A stretch of DNA of 64,000 nt, from assembly GCF_910592395.1 (NCBI RefSeq), contig NC_088308.1, forward strand, positions 8,261,001 to 8,325,000, read 5' to 3'. The notes below the pieces were generated by a model. The model ran no database searches. It worked only from the letters and a program-made list of their open reading frames with translations, and was not told the DNA's origin. This document shows, piece after piece, positions 1 through 12,329 of the stretch (positions within the stretch are counted from its first letter, which is position 1; each line of letters begins with the position of its first letter). Made by a program: the position numbers and the translations under genes. This DNA is from Lineus longissimus (lineage: Eukaryota > Nemertea > Pilidiophora > Heteronemertea > Lineidae).

Positions 1-3000
1 TATATTTATGTCTTTTCTGATAGCGTTGGTTAAGTATCAGAACGATCTAATTTTATCTGTCAGTGAGCTGATTTATTGATTTATCGACAAATCTATGTTT
101 GTCTACAACTAGGCCTATGGCAGTCGAAGGCCTTTACACAAAGTTTGCCATTGATTGATGGAAGACAATCATGACCGTATTCTCGACTTGGCCTCATGAT
201 GATATAGGTCTTTTGAGTATTGACTATTATAATGGTGCACCTGATGTTGATTTTGCCAAGCAAGGCATATTCCAGGTCGAAATCGTAAGCGTTACAAATC
301 TATTGATAAAGTGCCTATATACCCCGATCGCCGATATTTTCCAGACAACAAGATGCAACCAAAAAGAATGCGGATTGAAAGGTCTATTCATGTCTTTTGG
401 GAAAACAATAATCTTGAATAATGACAGTAGTGTGATTTCGTTTCCTTCGTAAACATGGCTGTATTGATCCACGTCACCTGGTTGTGCAACGGTTGCGGAG
501 AGAACCAATCCGTCATGTCGAAGGAAATACCGGAAGTGGTTCCCTCTCACAACCAAACAATCGGGTTGCTATCCGGGTAACCTTTAACCAAAAATATACG
601 AGCACGGCCTTATGTTATATTTTTGCTTTAACTCATGTCCCCAGGAGGAATCAAATTTGTCCGAGTAGCGCTGCTTTCGTCACGTCAGTGTATGTAGTCA
701 CACGTGACTACAGTGGGTATTTGGCGGTGGGACACGTTTTCAACAACAATGCAAAAAGTTACGTAGGATCGGGTTTTGTTACTTAGACAGGTAATCTGTA
801 AAGAATAGATCTTAAAACCGCAATGCAAAAACAGAAGATCACACAGGTTTAACTTCTATCTCCGGAGACAACGCGCAAACCTTTTGGCCATAAAGGATTT
901 CCTACACGGGCGGCGGGCTCAGCCGTGCCATAACTGGGGGCACAGTACAAACACAACGCAGTTTTACTTCGTAGTCTTACATACGGAATAAGAGAATAAG
1001 AAAGAGTACTATGTAGCACACATGATTATGTTATTTCTTTATTCAATAAATCATTCCAGAAAACAATCACAGGCTCTGTTTACAATGAGTATCACATAAA
1101 TCTTGTTTCGCGGGTGTATCAAAATACTGTCAACCAAAATATAGCACATGGGTCGAAAACCATGAAACACCAAGGCAAACCATGGGACACCGAGGCAAAC
1201 CCTGACACCCGTGCTTTGAGATCATCCAGAAATGTCCCATCGTGATATTTTTACAAACTATTAACTGGTCTGGTTTCATCACTCAGCAGTTAAAAAAATT
1301 TCACATGCAGAAATTTTAGCGCGACCTGGTCATTCAGCAACCCATGGTTATGACAGATTGATAGATATCCTGCTAAAACTGCAACTGGTAATCGGATTTT
1401 GTCCTGTTGACCGATTCTTTTATAGTTCTTTGACCCAAATCGATTGCTGGGGCCATATGGTCAGCTTTTTCGAATATGGTGAAATTTTTAGGAATATTTC
1501 TCATCACTTTTTTATATTTGAGAAGAAGTAGTTACACATCGGTATAACACACTCGAACAATTTTTTAAAATAATAATGGTACCTATATGTAGCTAATGTG
1601 TCTCTTTAGACAAATATTAGTTAAAGCAAAGCTTAATCTGAAAAAAGTACACAAGTAATCAAAGCACACATTGTCTCGTACTGCGCCAAACTACTTTTTT
1701 AAAGACAGTTCTTTAATTCCCGATGGGTTATGATACATGTACATGTAAGGCAGTGCAATACAAAACTTTCCAGGGGTTGATAGTCAGGGAGCTCACATCG
1801 ATTTGTTTGAATTTGCGTCTCGAACACAAAAGGTTTCATTGTTGAATGACTATACCCATGGTAAGGGGCCCACTAACGGTCATATTTGAGGGACAACTAG
1901 GACGTAGGGTTTACATTTACTGTTGGTCCAACTATATTTAGATCCCGTTTCTAACGCCAGGCGACCTCAACAGTCAATCACAATGCTCGCTACATGCATG
2001 GATGCTCGCGCGTTATTTGTTCGAAATTGGTGCTTGTACAATGTTTCCGAGTGTTATTTAAGGATATGTACATGTTTATTTTTTACACACAACTGATAAT
2101 ACAAAGGATGTCAATCAAATATATAACCTTCATAAAATTACATGTATTTAGTCTTTGATTTCTACATAAAGAGTTACCCAAATATTTTGTAAACAATATC
2201 GTCATGTTAGTAATGATTTCAAGTGCTGTAAGCTCACAATATGTTGTACATACTTTGAAAAAGCTGGACAGCTGAAACGCGTTAAGATATCATATTGTAT
2301 TAAATCCCTCATTTAAACAAAATTACTGTTTTTTATTCATACTATCACTTCCTCTATACTTTTCTTATTTAATCATAGCCTTACAAATTTACTATACATA
2401 CATGTAGGGCTATGTTTGTCTAACAAAGATATACAAAGTTAACACACAGTTCAAAAAGCAAAATCCTTCCCACCCATTTTTTAATATCAAATAGTTAAAA
2501 CTCCTCCCACTGGATGATCGACTTCCCCCTCAATTTTACTTTTACAAACCCTTAAATACGAGTTATTACAAAATGTAGAACTGAAAAGGGTTACAAAATA
2601 TTCAACCTGTAGTTGTATTGAAACATCCTGTAAAATCAAAGGAAGTAGGGTACAGTGTGTACGATATGGCAAACTTGGTAATTTCCGGATACATTTTCTC
2701 CATGCAGGCAACATATATGTCATCGATATGTTGAAATGAAAGACCCCACCCCTGATACCAAGTATGGATTAAAGAAGAATGTTTAACTAGCTATTGGTTA
2801 GAAAGACTAGCACTTTATAGTTCTAATTTCAAATGTAGGGTTTTTTGGTAACTAAATTAGCTCTAATTCATTAACTGTTTAGCTTCTCGGATTGCTTCTG
2901 CCCGAATTCGTTTATTGTAGCCTCGAACTAAACAGTCCACGCAAACAAGATGTGTTAATTGGCTCTTTAAAATTTAAAAGTTTTTAAAATAAAAAAAGGC

Positions 3001-5200
3001 CGAGTGCCTATCTACGTGATGAATAAGGAAAAAAGGAGAAAATTTCATGGTTTTGCCCTTTCAAAAAAAATCGAAGTAGCTCAGTTATTATAGCAAGTAT
3101 GAAAATGGGAGAGGTATCATTTTGTGCGTGTTCGTCCTGCCTTTAACATCAATCCTTGCAAACTGCTGGGGTCAATTGCAACTGAGCACCATGCAATTAA
3201 AAAACACTTACATGTATCTATGGGGTTATTTTGAGTTGTTCATTCTTCTCCAATCTATACTTGATGATACCGATATATGTTATGACATGCAATGTGTCCA
3301 CTGGGTTTATCATATGTGAATACTACAAGGAAGGTGAATTGTTTCAGTCATCGCAAATATGCTGAGAACGGAAATTATCTCTGGTGCCGGTGTAGAAGTT
3401 TAAAATGTCCTAGGATAGAATGCCCGGAAAACAAAGGATTCTATTATGCGCTTCAATCTCTGAGCTATTGACGGCAGGGTCTCTATAGAACCATATTGCA
3501 GAATACAATAGGGCCGGACACTTTTTCCAGGGGGGCATTTGTTACTGTTACACCGGCACGCACCGCAGTGAGACGACATCACAGACCAATATAACACTGT
3601 AAAAAATTAGGTCATTGATTGATGGCGTACAAAAATCAGGTAACAAAATGGTGTCTGTGAGTTAAAAATTAAACAGCTTCGTTTCATATCATTCCAGATA
3701 TTCAATATCTAAGACGAATTTGACTTAAAAATTATTTTTACAGATAATCATCATAAATTACATTTATCATTTTTGCAACATCTTCATCGTATACTGTAAA
3801 TAAGCATATTACGTGTACTATAAAACGTTCGCCGTTAATTAAGAAATCGATGTATTCTAGCTGTTTATACAGGACGTATTTTGACGAAACAAAAAATCTT
3901 TCGTTCTGGACAAACTACTTTGAGTTGAAATGTTATTTTCGATAAAATGTCTTCACCTATCATAAATAATCACAACTGTTGTAGAAATAATGTGTCCGAG
4001 TCTTCTGTTTATAGCCCGTGTCTTGGGTAAGATCGCCAGTATTTCATAACATTGATTATCATATCACCCTTCAAACTGCAATGTATCTTCTGAACCTGGA
4101 ATAAAAAAGATACATTCCATGAAATAGTTTGGGGGTTGTTTTAGACAATCACCCGAGCGTACAAACCGCACTTAAAGGGGAGGGGCCTGGCGTACGCTTT
4201 CCAGAAAATCAAAAATGTCGATCGAATATCTAACTTCCATCCTTCTCTGGTCTCAGTTTGCCAAGCTCACCACGCCGTCGCCATCGACGAACATCCCATT
4301 CATAAGTTACTGTATGTTTCGCCTGAAGGCGAGGCAAAGTTAGTTGGTAACCTAGCAATATTTGAACCTCGCTGAGTAGGATATGAAAAGCGTTGCAGAG
4401 TTCGACATTGAAGAGGCTGGTTATAACTGTTCTCTCCTCAAGCCGAGAGAACAGTTTATAACCCTGATGGCGGGAAACAGACTTTTCTTGAATCTCCCTT
4501 TCCCCGACGATTAAAGGCCAGTTACAGTTGTGTAAAATATGCAAATACTGGAATTCCCTGCTGTTTTATCGGGTCACCAAATGAAAGCAGTTTTGAGCAA
4601 TGATCAAATCGTGATTTCGTTGCAAAAAAATGCATTTTCTGAGGGTTTTCGAGATGACCTCGAGAATTGTTTTGGAAATCTTAATCTTACTTTGAATCGA
4701 GCCGAACCGATGCATGCCATTGGGAAATGTAGTGCTGGTTCTTAAGGTGTCCGCGGTCTGTCAAAGATAAACATTTAACATTTTTACTTAATTTTGATTG
4801 AAGCACATATATCAAGCTTGACTTTTTGGTGTAATGCTTATATAGCTGCAATTGTATAGTGCCATGGTGTGCGCCTTTTTTCAGTTTCGGTTATTTTCAT
4901 TCTGTTCTTAATTCTTCCCACGGTGGTGCTTTGTGAACACCTACCTTTAAGCTATATCTTATTAACAAAACTACGATCGATCGAGAACCAACATTTCATT
5001 GTTGGAAAGGCTACCTTCGTTCACCAAATACGGTTATGTATGTTTTATTTTACCTCAATTTCTAGATCACTGAGGTTGGGAATGGTTGGCGTACAGCAGG
5101 CCATTTTTGTATTCGTGTTTTCATGCAAAACCTCTGAAGGTCACAACATTTAAAATGGTCCCCGACTGACGAAGGAGAAAGGATGGGACGAAGAGATTGT
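1..5200. other. Non-coding stretch, no supported gene
   Basis: Short open frames occur here (for example both strands around 171-556, and minus-strand frames around 3400-3597 and 4230-4544), but none shows a recognisable domain, splice context or compositional signal. Two structures stand out. One is an inverted copy (about 2745-2825) of a dispersed repeat also found at 16.24-16.33 kb. The other is a small hairpin at 4419-4463. The rest is AT-rich unique-looking DNA. Confidence 0.5.
4419..4463. repeat. Short hairpin (inverted repeat)
   Basis: GGTTATAACTGTTCTCTC is followed within a few bases by its near-perfect reverse complement, GAGAGAACAGTTTATAACC. The loop is only about 8 bases. It could be a relic of a foldback element. 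No function is inferred. Confidence 0.6.
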
Positions 5201-5206
5201 TGATAA

Positions 5207-6070
5207 CTATTTCAGGTTCTGTGCGTGTGTGCGGGGATGCGTGCGTGTCCGTCTCTCGCGAATCACACCCGCGGTGGACATTATGTACCTACTATCGTGT
5301 ACAGCAGCCTCTTCGACATCTATGCTGGTACCGTTAACAGCAGAAGGCATGACTTGTTCGACCCCATGACTATTTGCTACTGTTCCCATCGGCCTGCTAT
5401 CGTCACTCTCCACATCGCTGTGTACAACGGCCTCTTCGTCATCTATGCTGGTACCATGAACAGCAGAAGGCATGACTTGTTCGACCCCATGACTATTTGC
5501 TACTGTTCCCATCGGCCTGCTATCGTCACTCTCCACATCGCTGTGTACAACGGCCTCTTCGGCATCTATGCTGGTACCATGAACAGCAGAAGGCATGACT
5601 TGTTCGACCCCATGACTATTTGCTACTGTTCCCATCGGCCTGCTATCGTCACTCTCCACATCGCTGTGTACAACGGTCTCTTCGGCATCTATGCTGGTAC
5701 CATGAACAGCAGAAGGCATGACTTGTTCGACCCCATGACTATTTGCTACTGTTCCCATCGGCCTGCTATCGTCACTCTCCACATCGCTGTGTACAACGGC
5801 CTCTTCGGCATCTATGCTGGTACCATGAACAGCAGAAGGCATGACTTGTTCGACCCCATGACTATTTGCTACTGTTCCCATCGGCCTGCTATCGTCACTC
5901 TCCACATCGCTGTGTACAACGGCCTCTTCGGCATCTATGCTGATACCATGAACAGCAGAAGGCATGACTTGTTCGACCCCAAGACTATTTGCTTCTGTTC
6001 CCACCGGCAAGCGAAGAGGTCTGACCTGAAGTCCATGGCGTTGTGCCAAACAGCAGGCTTCCTCCGGTGC
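5207..6070 (-). CDS. Possible exon of an acidic 41-residue repeat protein
   Basis: The minus strand is open from 6070 to a stop at 5207-5209. It encodes about six 41-residue repeats rich in Asp, Glu, Ser and Val (core AEEAVVHSDVESDDSRP), followed by a basic tail. The open frame begins just after TGTTTTAG, which resembles a 3' splice site, and the first codons read APEEACC in phase 0. No good in-frame ATG is visible, so if real this is a 3'-terminal exon whose upstream exons are unidentified. The opposite strand is also open and would give a His/Cys/Tyr-containing repeat. I prefer the minus strand because its product is acidic and hydrophilic and because of the acceptor-like site. The alternative is a non-coding minisatellite that is open only because its period is a multiple of three. 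No known domain is recognised. Confidence 0.3.
   Translation of the reverse strand, partial: APEEACCLAQRHGLQVRPLRLPVGTEANSLGVEQVMPSAVHGISIDAEEAVVHSDVESDDSRPMGTVANSHGVEQVMPSAVHGTSIDAEEAVVHSDVESDDSRPMGTVANSHGVEQVMPSAVHGTSIDAEETVVHSDVESDDSRPMGTVANSHGVEQVMPSAVHGTSIDAEEAVVHSDVESDDSRPMGTVANSHGVEQVMPSAVHGTSIDDEEAVVHSDVESDDSRPMGTVANSHGVEQVMPSAVNGTSIDVEEAAVHDSRYIMSTAGVIRERRTRTHPRTHAQNLK
5305..6010. repeat. 123-bp minisatellite, about 5.7 copies
   Basis: The motif TATGCTGGTACC recurs at 5321, 5444, 5567, 5690, 5813 and, slightly altered, at about 5936, giving an exact 123-bp period. The copies differ by only a few substitutions. Because 123 is divisible by three and the unit has no stop in one frame of each strand, long open frames run through the array both ways. 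The unit would encode 41 residues. Confidence 0.9.
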
Positions 6071-6089
6071 CTAAAACATGAATTTTAAC

Positions 6090-8230
6090 AATAATGTCAA
6101 CAACAGACTTAACCTTTCAAGCTTCTCTTCAAAGTTTGACTCCCTAGGCTGTTAATTAGACATCCTAATCGTAGACTTCTTAAGAGGGACGAAACCGAAA
6201 CAATGCGTCTGGAATGTACCTGGAGCCGCGCTCATTAAAAAGGGAAGGATTTATTAAGAGTTTCGCCATCTCGAATGACAACATTTTGTGTATGACGTCA
6301 TCAGTTCTGGTTCTCGAAAGCGGATAGGCCTCCGTCAATCAGGCCGTGAAACCCGATGGCTCCATCGCGAATATATACATAAAAAATGTGTGGGCCATTT
6401 CGGCGGTAGATGAAATTTTTTCACATAAATCGACCGAGGTACAGTATAAAGTCATTAGGTCGAGAGAGCGTGATAAACAGACTATACTTCGCCACTACAC
6501 AGTCGGTGGAATACACTGAAAATCGTGAAAAAACGTCAGTCACTGATTGATCTCGGTCGGCAGTGCGAAACCCATTTCTATATATCCGATTACGGGAATG
6601 GGAACGACCATTCCCGGCGAAATGGTTCTCGGAACGGGATAGGGAAACCTCAATAGAGACCTTTCGCTACGCCGTTCCGAGAACCGCTACACCGAGAACG
6701 TTTCTCGTTCCCGATCCCGTTCCCGGAAACACTGAAACGCGTTCCGCATGGCCGTCACCGAGAAACAGTTTGGTTTCTATGGAGATCGTCAAAATGGCGG
6801 CAAACTTGAGACGCATTGCAAATTTCGCAATTGAAGATGATGAATTTATGGCATTTTTTTATCAAAAATGAAGTCTTAGGAGGCAAGGAAAGTACGTTTG
6901 ATCCGAACTGGCCGCGTTTCGATCTTGATAGACTCTCCGATGCACAAAGCTGCTATAAATGACTGATTTACGACCGCTTAACATGCTAAATAGGGCGATT
7001 CGGGGCAGTATGAACTTGTTTTCCCCTTCTAAGACACAGTCTCTCCACTTTACATAATACTTCAGGTGCCTTACCGCAATAGAATCCCACAAATTCGTAA
7101 TTTTCCTTCTTGAACCACTGTGAACAGACGCCGAGAAAAACAGGCCTCATTCACGGAATCCAGAACGGGAACGGGCAAAGCTACTCATCAATCGATGACG
7201 TCATATGCAAAACGCAATCGTTCTCGATCGATTTCTCGGCGGAATTTTGCTACAGCAGTATTGAAAGACTCTGATATACCAAAATAAAATCGTTTAAAAT
7301 CAAGCCTCAGGCAGTGGCCAATTTAGCGCAACCCGTTTTGGGCTAGACGCGGTGAGCAATGTCTGGTCTGGTATGGGTCCCGTGTAAACGGTACAAATGA
7401 CGACGTCTCGCCAAGAGGCTTGTATGAATTGCGAATTTTTGCAGTTAATCTTTTTATTGTATTGTTAATTATAAATATAAAATAACAAAACGCTAAAATT
7501 GTCAGTTCATCTTTAATTTCTGGTGGTGGTCACAATACCAACTGAACTTTGGTCTTAGGGTTCTAGGAGAGGGCCTTCTACAGGACTGCTTTATAGGACT
7601 AGTGAATTGTAGACCGAAAAAGTTCGAGAATGATGTATCATTGGATGCTTATGCGTCATTTTACCTGATCGTTGCTAACCTGCGCCACCCGTGGATTATC
7701 AGCGATGTCCTATAAAGAGAAAACTATACTATACAGTAGGCCAACTAATTAAAATGCCTCTTCTACCGTGCACAAACTGATGAAAATATAATTTCAGACT
7801 ATGACCTTTGTCTGTCTAGAAAAAAAGATCCAAAAATAACCATATCGGTGCTCCTTGGACACCAAGAGGCAACCTCTCGATAATGCACCATTCTGGAAAT
7901 AGCAATCTTAAGCCCAAAAAAAGATGCGTTTCTTTGGTAAAAAAATCACGAAAAAACCCGAGGATTGTCGATTGAGTATAGAGATCCGACAGGACATTTC
8001 GCGGGGTTTTGAAAACTCGCCAAAAAGACACGCCAACTCGCCAAAAAAACGCGCCAACTCGCCATTTTCCAATCGCCATCCGCCAAATGTTATGCCAACC
8101 CACTGTCAACACAGGCAAAAGTGTCCATGCATGGATCTATGACGACGATTAATCGTCAAAGTTCCATCCATGGACCCATCCATAGATAGATGATGGAGAA
8201 TACACATCATAGATACATCGATGGAACCCA
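6090..8230. other. Intergenic stretch with no supported gene
   Basis: A GC-richer patch at 6590-6760 contains overlapping GGGAACGGGA / TTCCCGTTCC words in both orientations, which suggests transposon-end debris. An AAGATGGCGGC start-like context near 6790 opens a short frame that ends at 6871 with no clear donor. At 7990-8090 there are short direct repeats of CGCCAACTCGCC. I cannot support a gene. Confidence 0.45.
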
Positions 8231-8330
8231 TCAAAGATTTGGAATGACCTGCCAAACTATATTCGTGAGGCCAACAATTTTACTATTTTTCGCAAACTTT
8301 TAGAAACATGGAAGGGCGAAGAATGTTAAT
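8231..8330 (+). mobile_element. 3' end of a non-LTR retrotransposon (LINE) ORF
   Basis: A short plus-strand frame ending in TAA near 8327 encodes IWNDLPNYIREANNF followed by TIFRKLLETWKGEEC. The W-N-x-L-P motif followed by an F-R-K-x-L stretch just before the stop is the usual C-terminal end of reverse-transcriptase polyproteins of jockey/CR1/L2-type LINEs. Upstream sequence is unrelated, so the copy is heavily 5'-truncated, as is normal for LINE insertions. It is not functional. Clade assignment is not possible from this fragment. Confidence 0.7.
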
Positions 8331-10354
8331 GTGCAATGTGCTCTTTCTAAATTGCATTTTTAAAAGACAGTATTATCCTAGTACCCCATTAGGGATGTTC
8401 TTTTGATATCCACATTGTCTTACCCTTTAATGAATATCTGTGATAACCTGTATGTATTATTTATTTACTAGCATTGTACCCGTGGCGCAGGCAGGTTCAA
8501 ATGGGCTATACCTTGAATAGATTGAATTGCAATGAAAATCTAATGCAATATCAAAGGAGCAATATCGAAGAGAAAAATTAAACCAACCATTTGTCCACAG
8601 ACTCGGATCCTGTGGCGTGCTGTATGCGTGCATCGGATCCTGTGGCGTGCTGTATGCGTGCATATAAAAGTAAATCAATTGGTCCGATAGAGATGATGAG
8701 GCAATGTGAATAGGCCTATGCCTCGTTCCTTAGTCAGCAATATGCCCCTTTTTATACGGAGAAGAAGGAGAACCCAGATAGGCCTTCACATGTCGGCCTC
8801 CAAATGGCTCGGACCAATTGCACTATCACTACTATAACTTTAAAATGCGTGCTCCTCCTACATGTAGCATGATCTCGGGCAAGGCACTTAGTCGACAGGC
8901 TAGCTAGAAGTTCAGCACCGTGAGCAGCTCCTTGATAAGGCCATGCCAAGTTCAGAGTGCCTCTTCAGATCAAGTTTTGAAAGCTGTCGTGAGCACATAA
9001 ACATACCATTGTTACCTTAATTTGAAAATCCCATCATAATCAAGGGCTAGCTCTGGCTAATACAGTACCAATATACAATAGACCATCAATTTGACCCCAG
9101 CTCCTTACTGCGGGAAAACCCAAGTCCAGCAACCAAAAGTACCAAAAATACGTTTTTGTTTACATTTGAACTGCACACATGCGTTTGTTTACAATTTCTT
9201 TCCCCGCGAAATCTCGAAGATCAGGTGACCTGCAATCGTGGATTGAAAATAACATTAACCTGGGTTCAGCAGGTCAACAGGTACAGGCTGTTCCAATCAT
9301 CTCCTTACAGCCAGCCGTTCAACACGTAATGTTAGTCACCCCACAGGGAGTGCAGGTGATTGATTAAGCCCCTGCATAACTAAACAGCAATGACTTGGCT
9401 TCTGTGAGTGGTAAGGAGAATTGACAGTATCCGATTAAAAATCCCTCATTACTGCTCCGCTGAAGTAAATTTCCGAAAATAAACATATCGTTGCATCAGG
9501 ATACCATATCACCTGCAAACGTGCAAAATTTCGAGACGAAACACGACCCCTAAATGGCACTTTATCGAGCCGCCTTATAGTATTATGATATAGATTGTTC
9601 AATTTTTATATTCATCATCATCATCATCATAGGCGTTATGGCCCAGAATTGGGCCTTTGCCTTTCGATTTATATTGGCGCATGGGTCGTGCAACATATTC
9701 TTCATATAGAGAAGAAACAAATAAAGAAAGAACATTTGACACTTATACAGAAAAAGACAATTTTTTTACAAGAAGCCTAGTAGCTTAATCGTTTGTGTGG
9801 TCAAGACAGAGAGGGTCCTAGATACGATCGATAGGACCACGTTGACCCCACAAAGCATACATGTTTATATTTACAGTTTGGCGTGAACTCTTGTTAAGAA
9901 CAGTGCACTATATAATTTTATAATTTTTTAGCCAGAGAAGTTATATTGTTATTCGGTAATAAGCTGGAACTACCGAAAGACATACCTCTTTGATGATATA
10001 GTTTTCTCTGTAACTCAGCATACTCCTTTGTTTACAGCGGACTCCCTGCTTTCTGTGTTGATATGTTAGATATCGGTTAACGAGCCCTCCATAGCTCACG
10101 TTTTTATATGTTTCATATACCGATAAAAATAAAGCTTATCTTATCTTATCTTTACATGTGATGTTTACTTTTCGTGTAGGCGTGATTCTTTCTGACATAA
10201 TTCTTGGGTTTCCTGTTTATAACTATACCGGGCGGAAATTATTTTATTTTCCATGGCTGCCTAAGAGACTTGGAAGCCCCTGGCTCAGTTTAGCTGTGAT
10301 TTTTAAAAAGACTATGCTGTCTCCAAGGTGCTATCTACTTTCACGTATGATATT
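8331..10354. other. Intergenic stretch with small repeats
   Basis: This stretch contains a two-copy direct repeat of about 30 bp at 8605-8662 (CGGATCCTGTGGCGTGCTGT) and a short (ATC)n tract at 9614-9630. An AATAAAGCTTATCTTATCTT tail at 10128-10151 resembles the short tandem 3' tail of CR1/L2-like retroelements. One possible coding fragment is listed separately. Nothing else is supported. Confidence 0.45.
9179..9367 (+). CDS. Possible short terminal coding exon, unrecognised
   Basis: An open frame ending in TAA at 9365-9367 gives a Gln/Val-rich C-terminus (GQQVQAVPIISLQPAVQHVM, then LVTPQGVQVID). This looks more like protein than chance translation and has the flavour of a Gln-rich activation region. 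A possible acceptor (GGGTTCAG, with the AG at about 9268-9269) precedes the Gln-rich part, so the real exon may start near 9270. No upstream partner exon is identified, and it may be a processed or relic fragment. Function unknown. Confidence 0.25.
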   Translation: MRLFTISFPAKSRRSGDLQSWIENNINLGSAGQQVQAVPIISLQPAVQHVMLVTPQGVQVID

Positions 10355-11316
10355 GAGGGGCTTGAAGGAGGATACCGCGGTGACGTCACGGCTTTTCCAA
10401 GATGGCGCTGCATATTGTAAACAAACTCGATCCACGGCCAAGGGAAAATCAAGTCATCAAATAAAGTTAGATTTTTCGCATCAAATCAGAGTTATTGGTA
10501 CTTTTCTCCTATGAAATAAGTCTTCAGACAATAAGTTATCATTTGAATAATGAAAAGTGCTGTTTTGATGGGGAAAAATAGGGTTTTTAAAACCAAATAG
10601 CCGGGCACCGATCTTCCAAAATTAGCGATGGTTTCAAAACAGTCTTCCAGATATGGGGCAATCTCTTCATTATCATAGTGGGATTTGGAGGCATGTTTAC
10701 AGATTTTACAAGTTCGAGACCTGCATGACCTAAAACTCGCATAGATCCCCATAGATCCCCTCTAATTGTCGAGTTAGCGCCCCTGTAAGATCATGCATTT
10801 TCGGACACTAGAACGAAATCTTCCTGCGGATATCGCGGTCTCGGTGATGATTTAAGGAGGAATTAACTGTTCTTAGAGTTGTATGGGACAGAAATGAGTT
10901 CATACTTCATGAATACATGAATATATTATGATATGGGCGGGCTTCTAAGTCAAAACAATAACAAACTCAACTGCATCTCTACCGTCTATCGCGTAGTGCA
11001 TTACCTATTGTATTTCGTAGTGTATTTTAGCGGAGACATTATTTTCGCACTTTGGCCACGCCAAACGTCTTTTTTATTCGTGGAAGTTAATCTACTCTGT
11101 AAATTTTATTTTACACAGGAAGAATCCATACTAGGTATTGCAATATTTCATGTCTATTGGTGTTTTGGTGTACAGGAGCGCACCAAACAGTGAGACGTGG
11201 AGATGTGTTCAGTGCTGGTGTTGTCAGTAGACTGAATCTGATTGGCCTAGCGATCAGTAATATGGGATGTGATCACGTGATGTGACGTCACCGCGGTATC
11301 CTCCTTGGAGGGGCTT
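10355..11316. mobile_element. MULE-like DNA transposon, non-autonomous
   Basis: Terminal inverted repeats of about 25 bp (AAGGAGGATACCGCGGTGAC, continuing GTCAC) begin at 10364 and end at 11307. They are flanked by a perfect 9-bp direct repeat GAGGGGCTT at 10355-10363 and 11308-11316. A 9-bp target-site duplication points to the Mutator-like superfamily. The 944-bp interior has only short open frames and no transposase, so the copy must depend on an autonomous relative. The intact duplication and TIRs suggest a fairly recent insertion. Confidence 0.85.
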
Positions 11317-11617
11317 CAGTGTCTCAGGCACATTCGCCCGTTGGTTAAATTTAGACTAACGTTTGTTGTAAAATTCACTTTGCGATTATTGAATATTGGG
11401 AGAGTGTTGGGAGAGTATTGGGGGATATACTCAATCATTTACTTCTGTGTATTACATAGGAAAGAGGGGATCGAGTTGACGAATTTGGGAAGTGCTATTT
11501 TACCAGCCGATAATTAGCCTCAATAAGGCAACTTCGGAATTGAGGAGCGCCACTATCGGCGCTGATGCAAACCTGCGTATTGGCTTGTTTTTTTAGTTAA
11601 AAACTTGATTCCATTCC

Positions 11618-12108
11618 ATTACCAGGGCCGTATTTAACTTTTTTGTCCAGGGGGGGCAGTGGGATAGATCGCCGAAGGCGATCTGCATGCGCCGCAGGCG
11701 CATCCGAACGGGGGGGGGGGGTCTGGGGGCCCTCCCCCGGAAAAATTTGAAAATAAAAGGTCTGAAATGGCATTTTCCTGGCATTTGGAAGTGTGAATCA
11801 ACAGTACTTTTACTCTAAAAAAGGACCACTTTTATGAGAAAGAAGACTAGGGATTTTACTTTATGACTTGTATGAAACTCCTCTGTCAGAATAGAAGACT
11901 AGGGTCAGGGCACTGGACTGGTCAGATTATAAGGGTTGCACCTGAGTTGATAACATCTGCTAGCCATATGCTGCTATCATGCTGGTAAAGCTATGGCTAA
12001 GATTAGTTTGTCTTTTTATTACTGTCTGAAAATTTTTTTTTCAACATTAATTCTACAGGGGGGGGGGCAGCTGCCCCCCTGCCCCCCTCTAAATACGGCC
12101 CTGATTAC
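11618..12108. mobile_element. Non-autonomous DNA element with CAGGGCCGTATTTA termini
   Basis: CAGGGCCGTATTTA at 11623 is mirrored by TAAATACGGCCCTG ending at 12103, giving a 481-bp element. The flanks carry a 5-bp direct repeat ATTAC (11618-11622 and 12104-12108). The ends are followed internally by G/C homopolymer runs in opposite orientation. The CAGGG terminus resembles hAT-type elements, but those normally make 8-bp duplications, so the superfamily is left open. It carries no transposase. Confidence 0.75.
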
Positions 12109-12329
12109 CCCCAAACACGTGCTTTCAATGCCCACGTTGGGAGAGCTAAATATATATATTTTACCTGCTGACATGGTATGGAAACGTCTGTACTGCTTTC
12201 AGGGCTAACCTGCACCGGTATGTGATCATAAATAATATCCTACAAAGAGAAAACGAATACAAAGCCGTTGACTTAGCGAGGGGGAAAGGGGGCAGCCAAA
12301 AAGGTAAATACGGCGCTAAACCCCACTGT

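Noticed and set aside
227-556. Overlapping open frames on both strands at 171-556
   Set aside because: Both look partly protein-like, but neither has a domain, a good start, or splice sites, and they cannot both be coding.
5225-6088. Plus-strand 287-codon open frame with LFDPMTICYCSHRPAIV repeats
   Set aside because: It is the reverse frame of the 123-bp minisatellite. Openness follows from the 3n period, and the product has no recognisable domain. The minus strand has a slightly better case.
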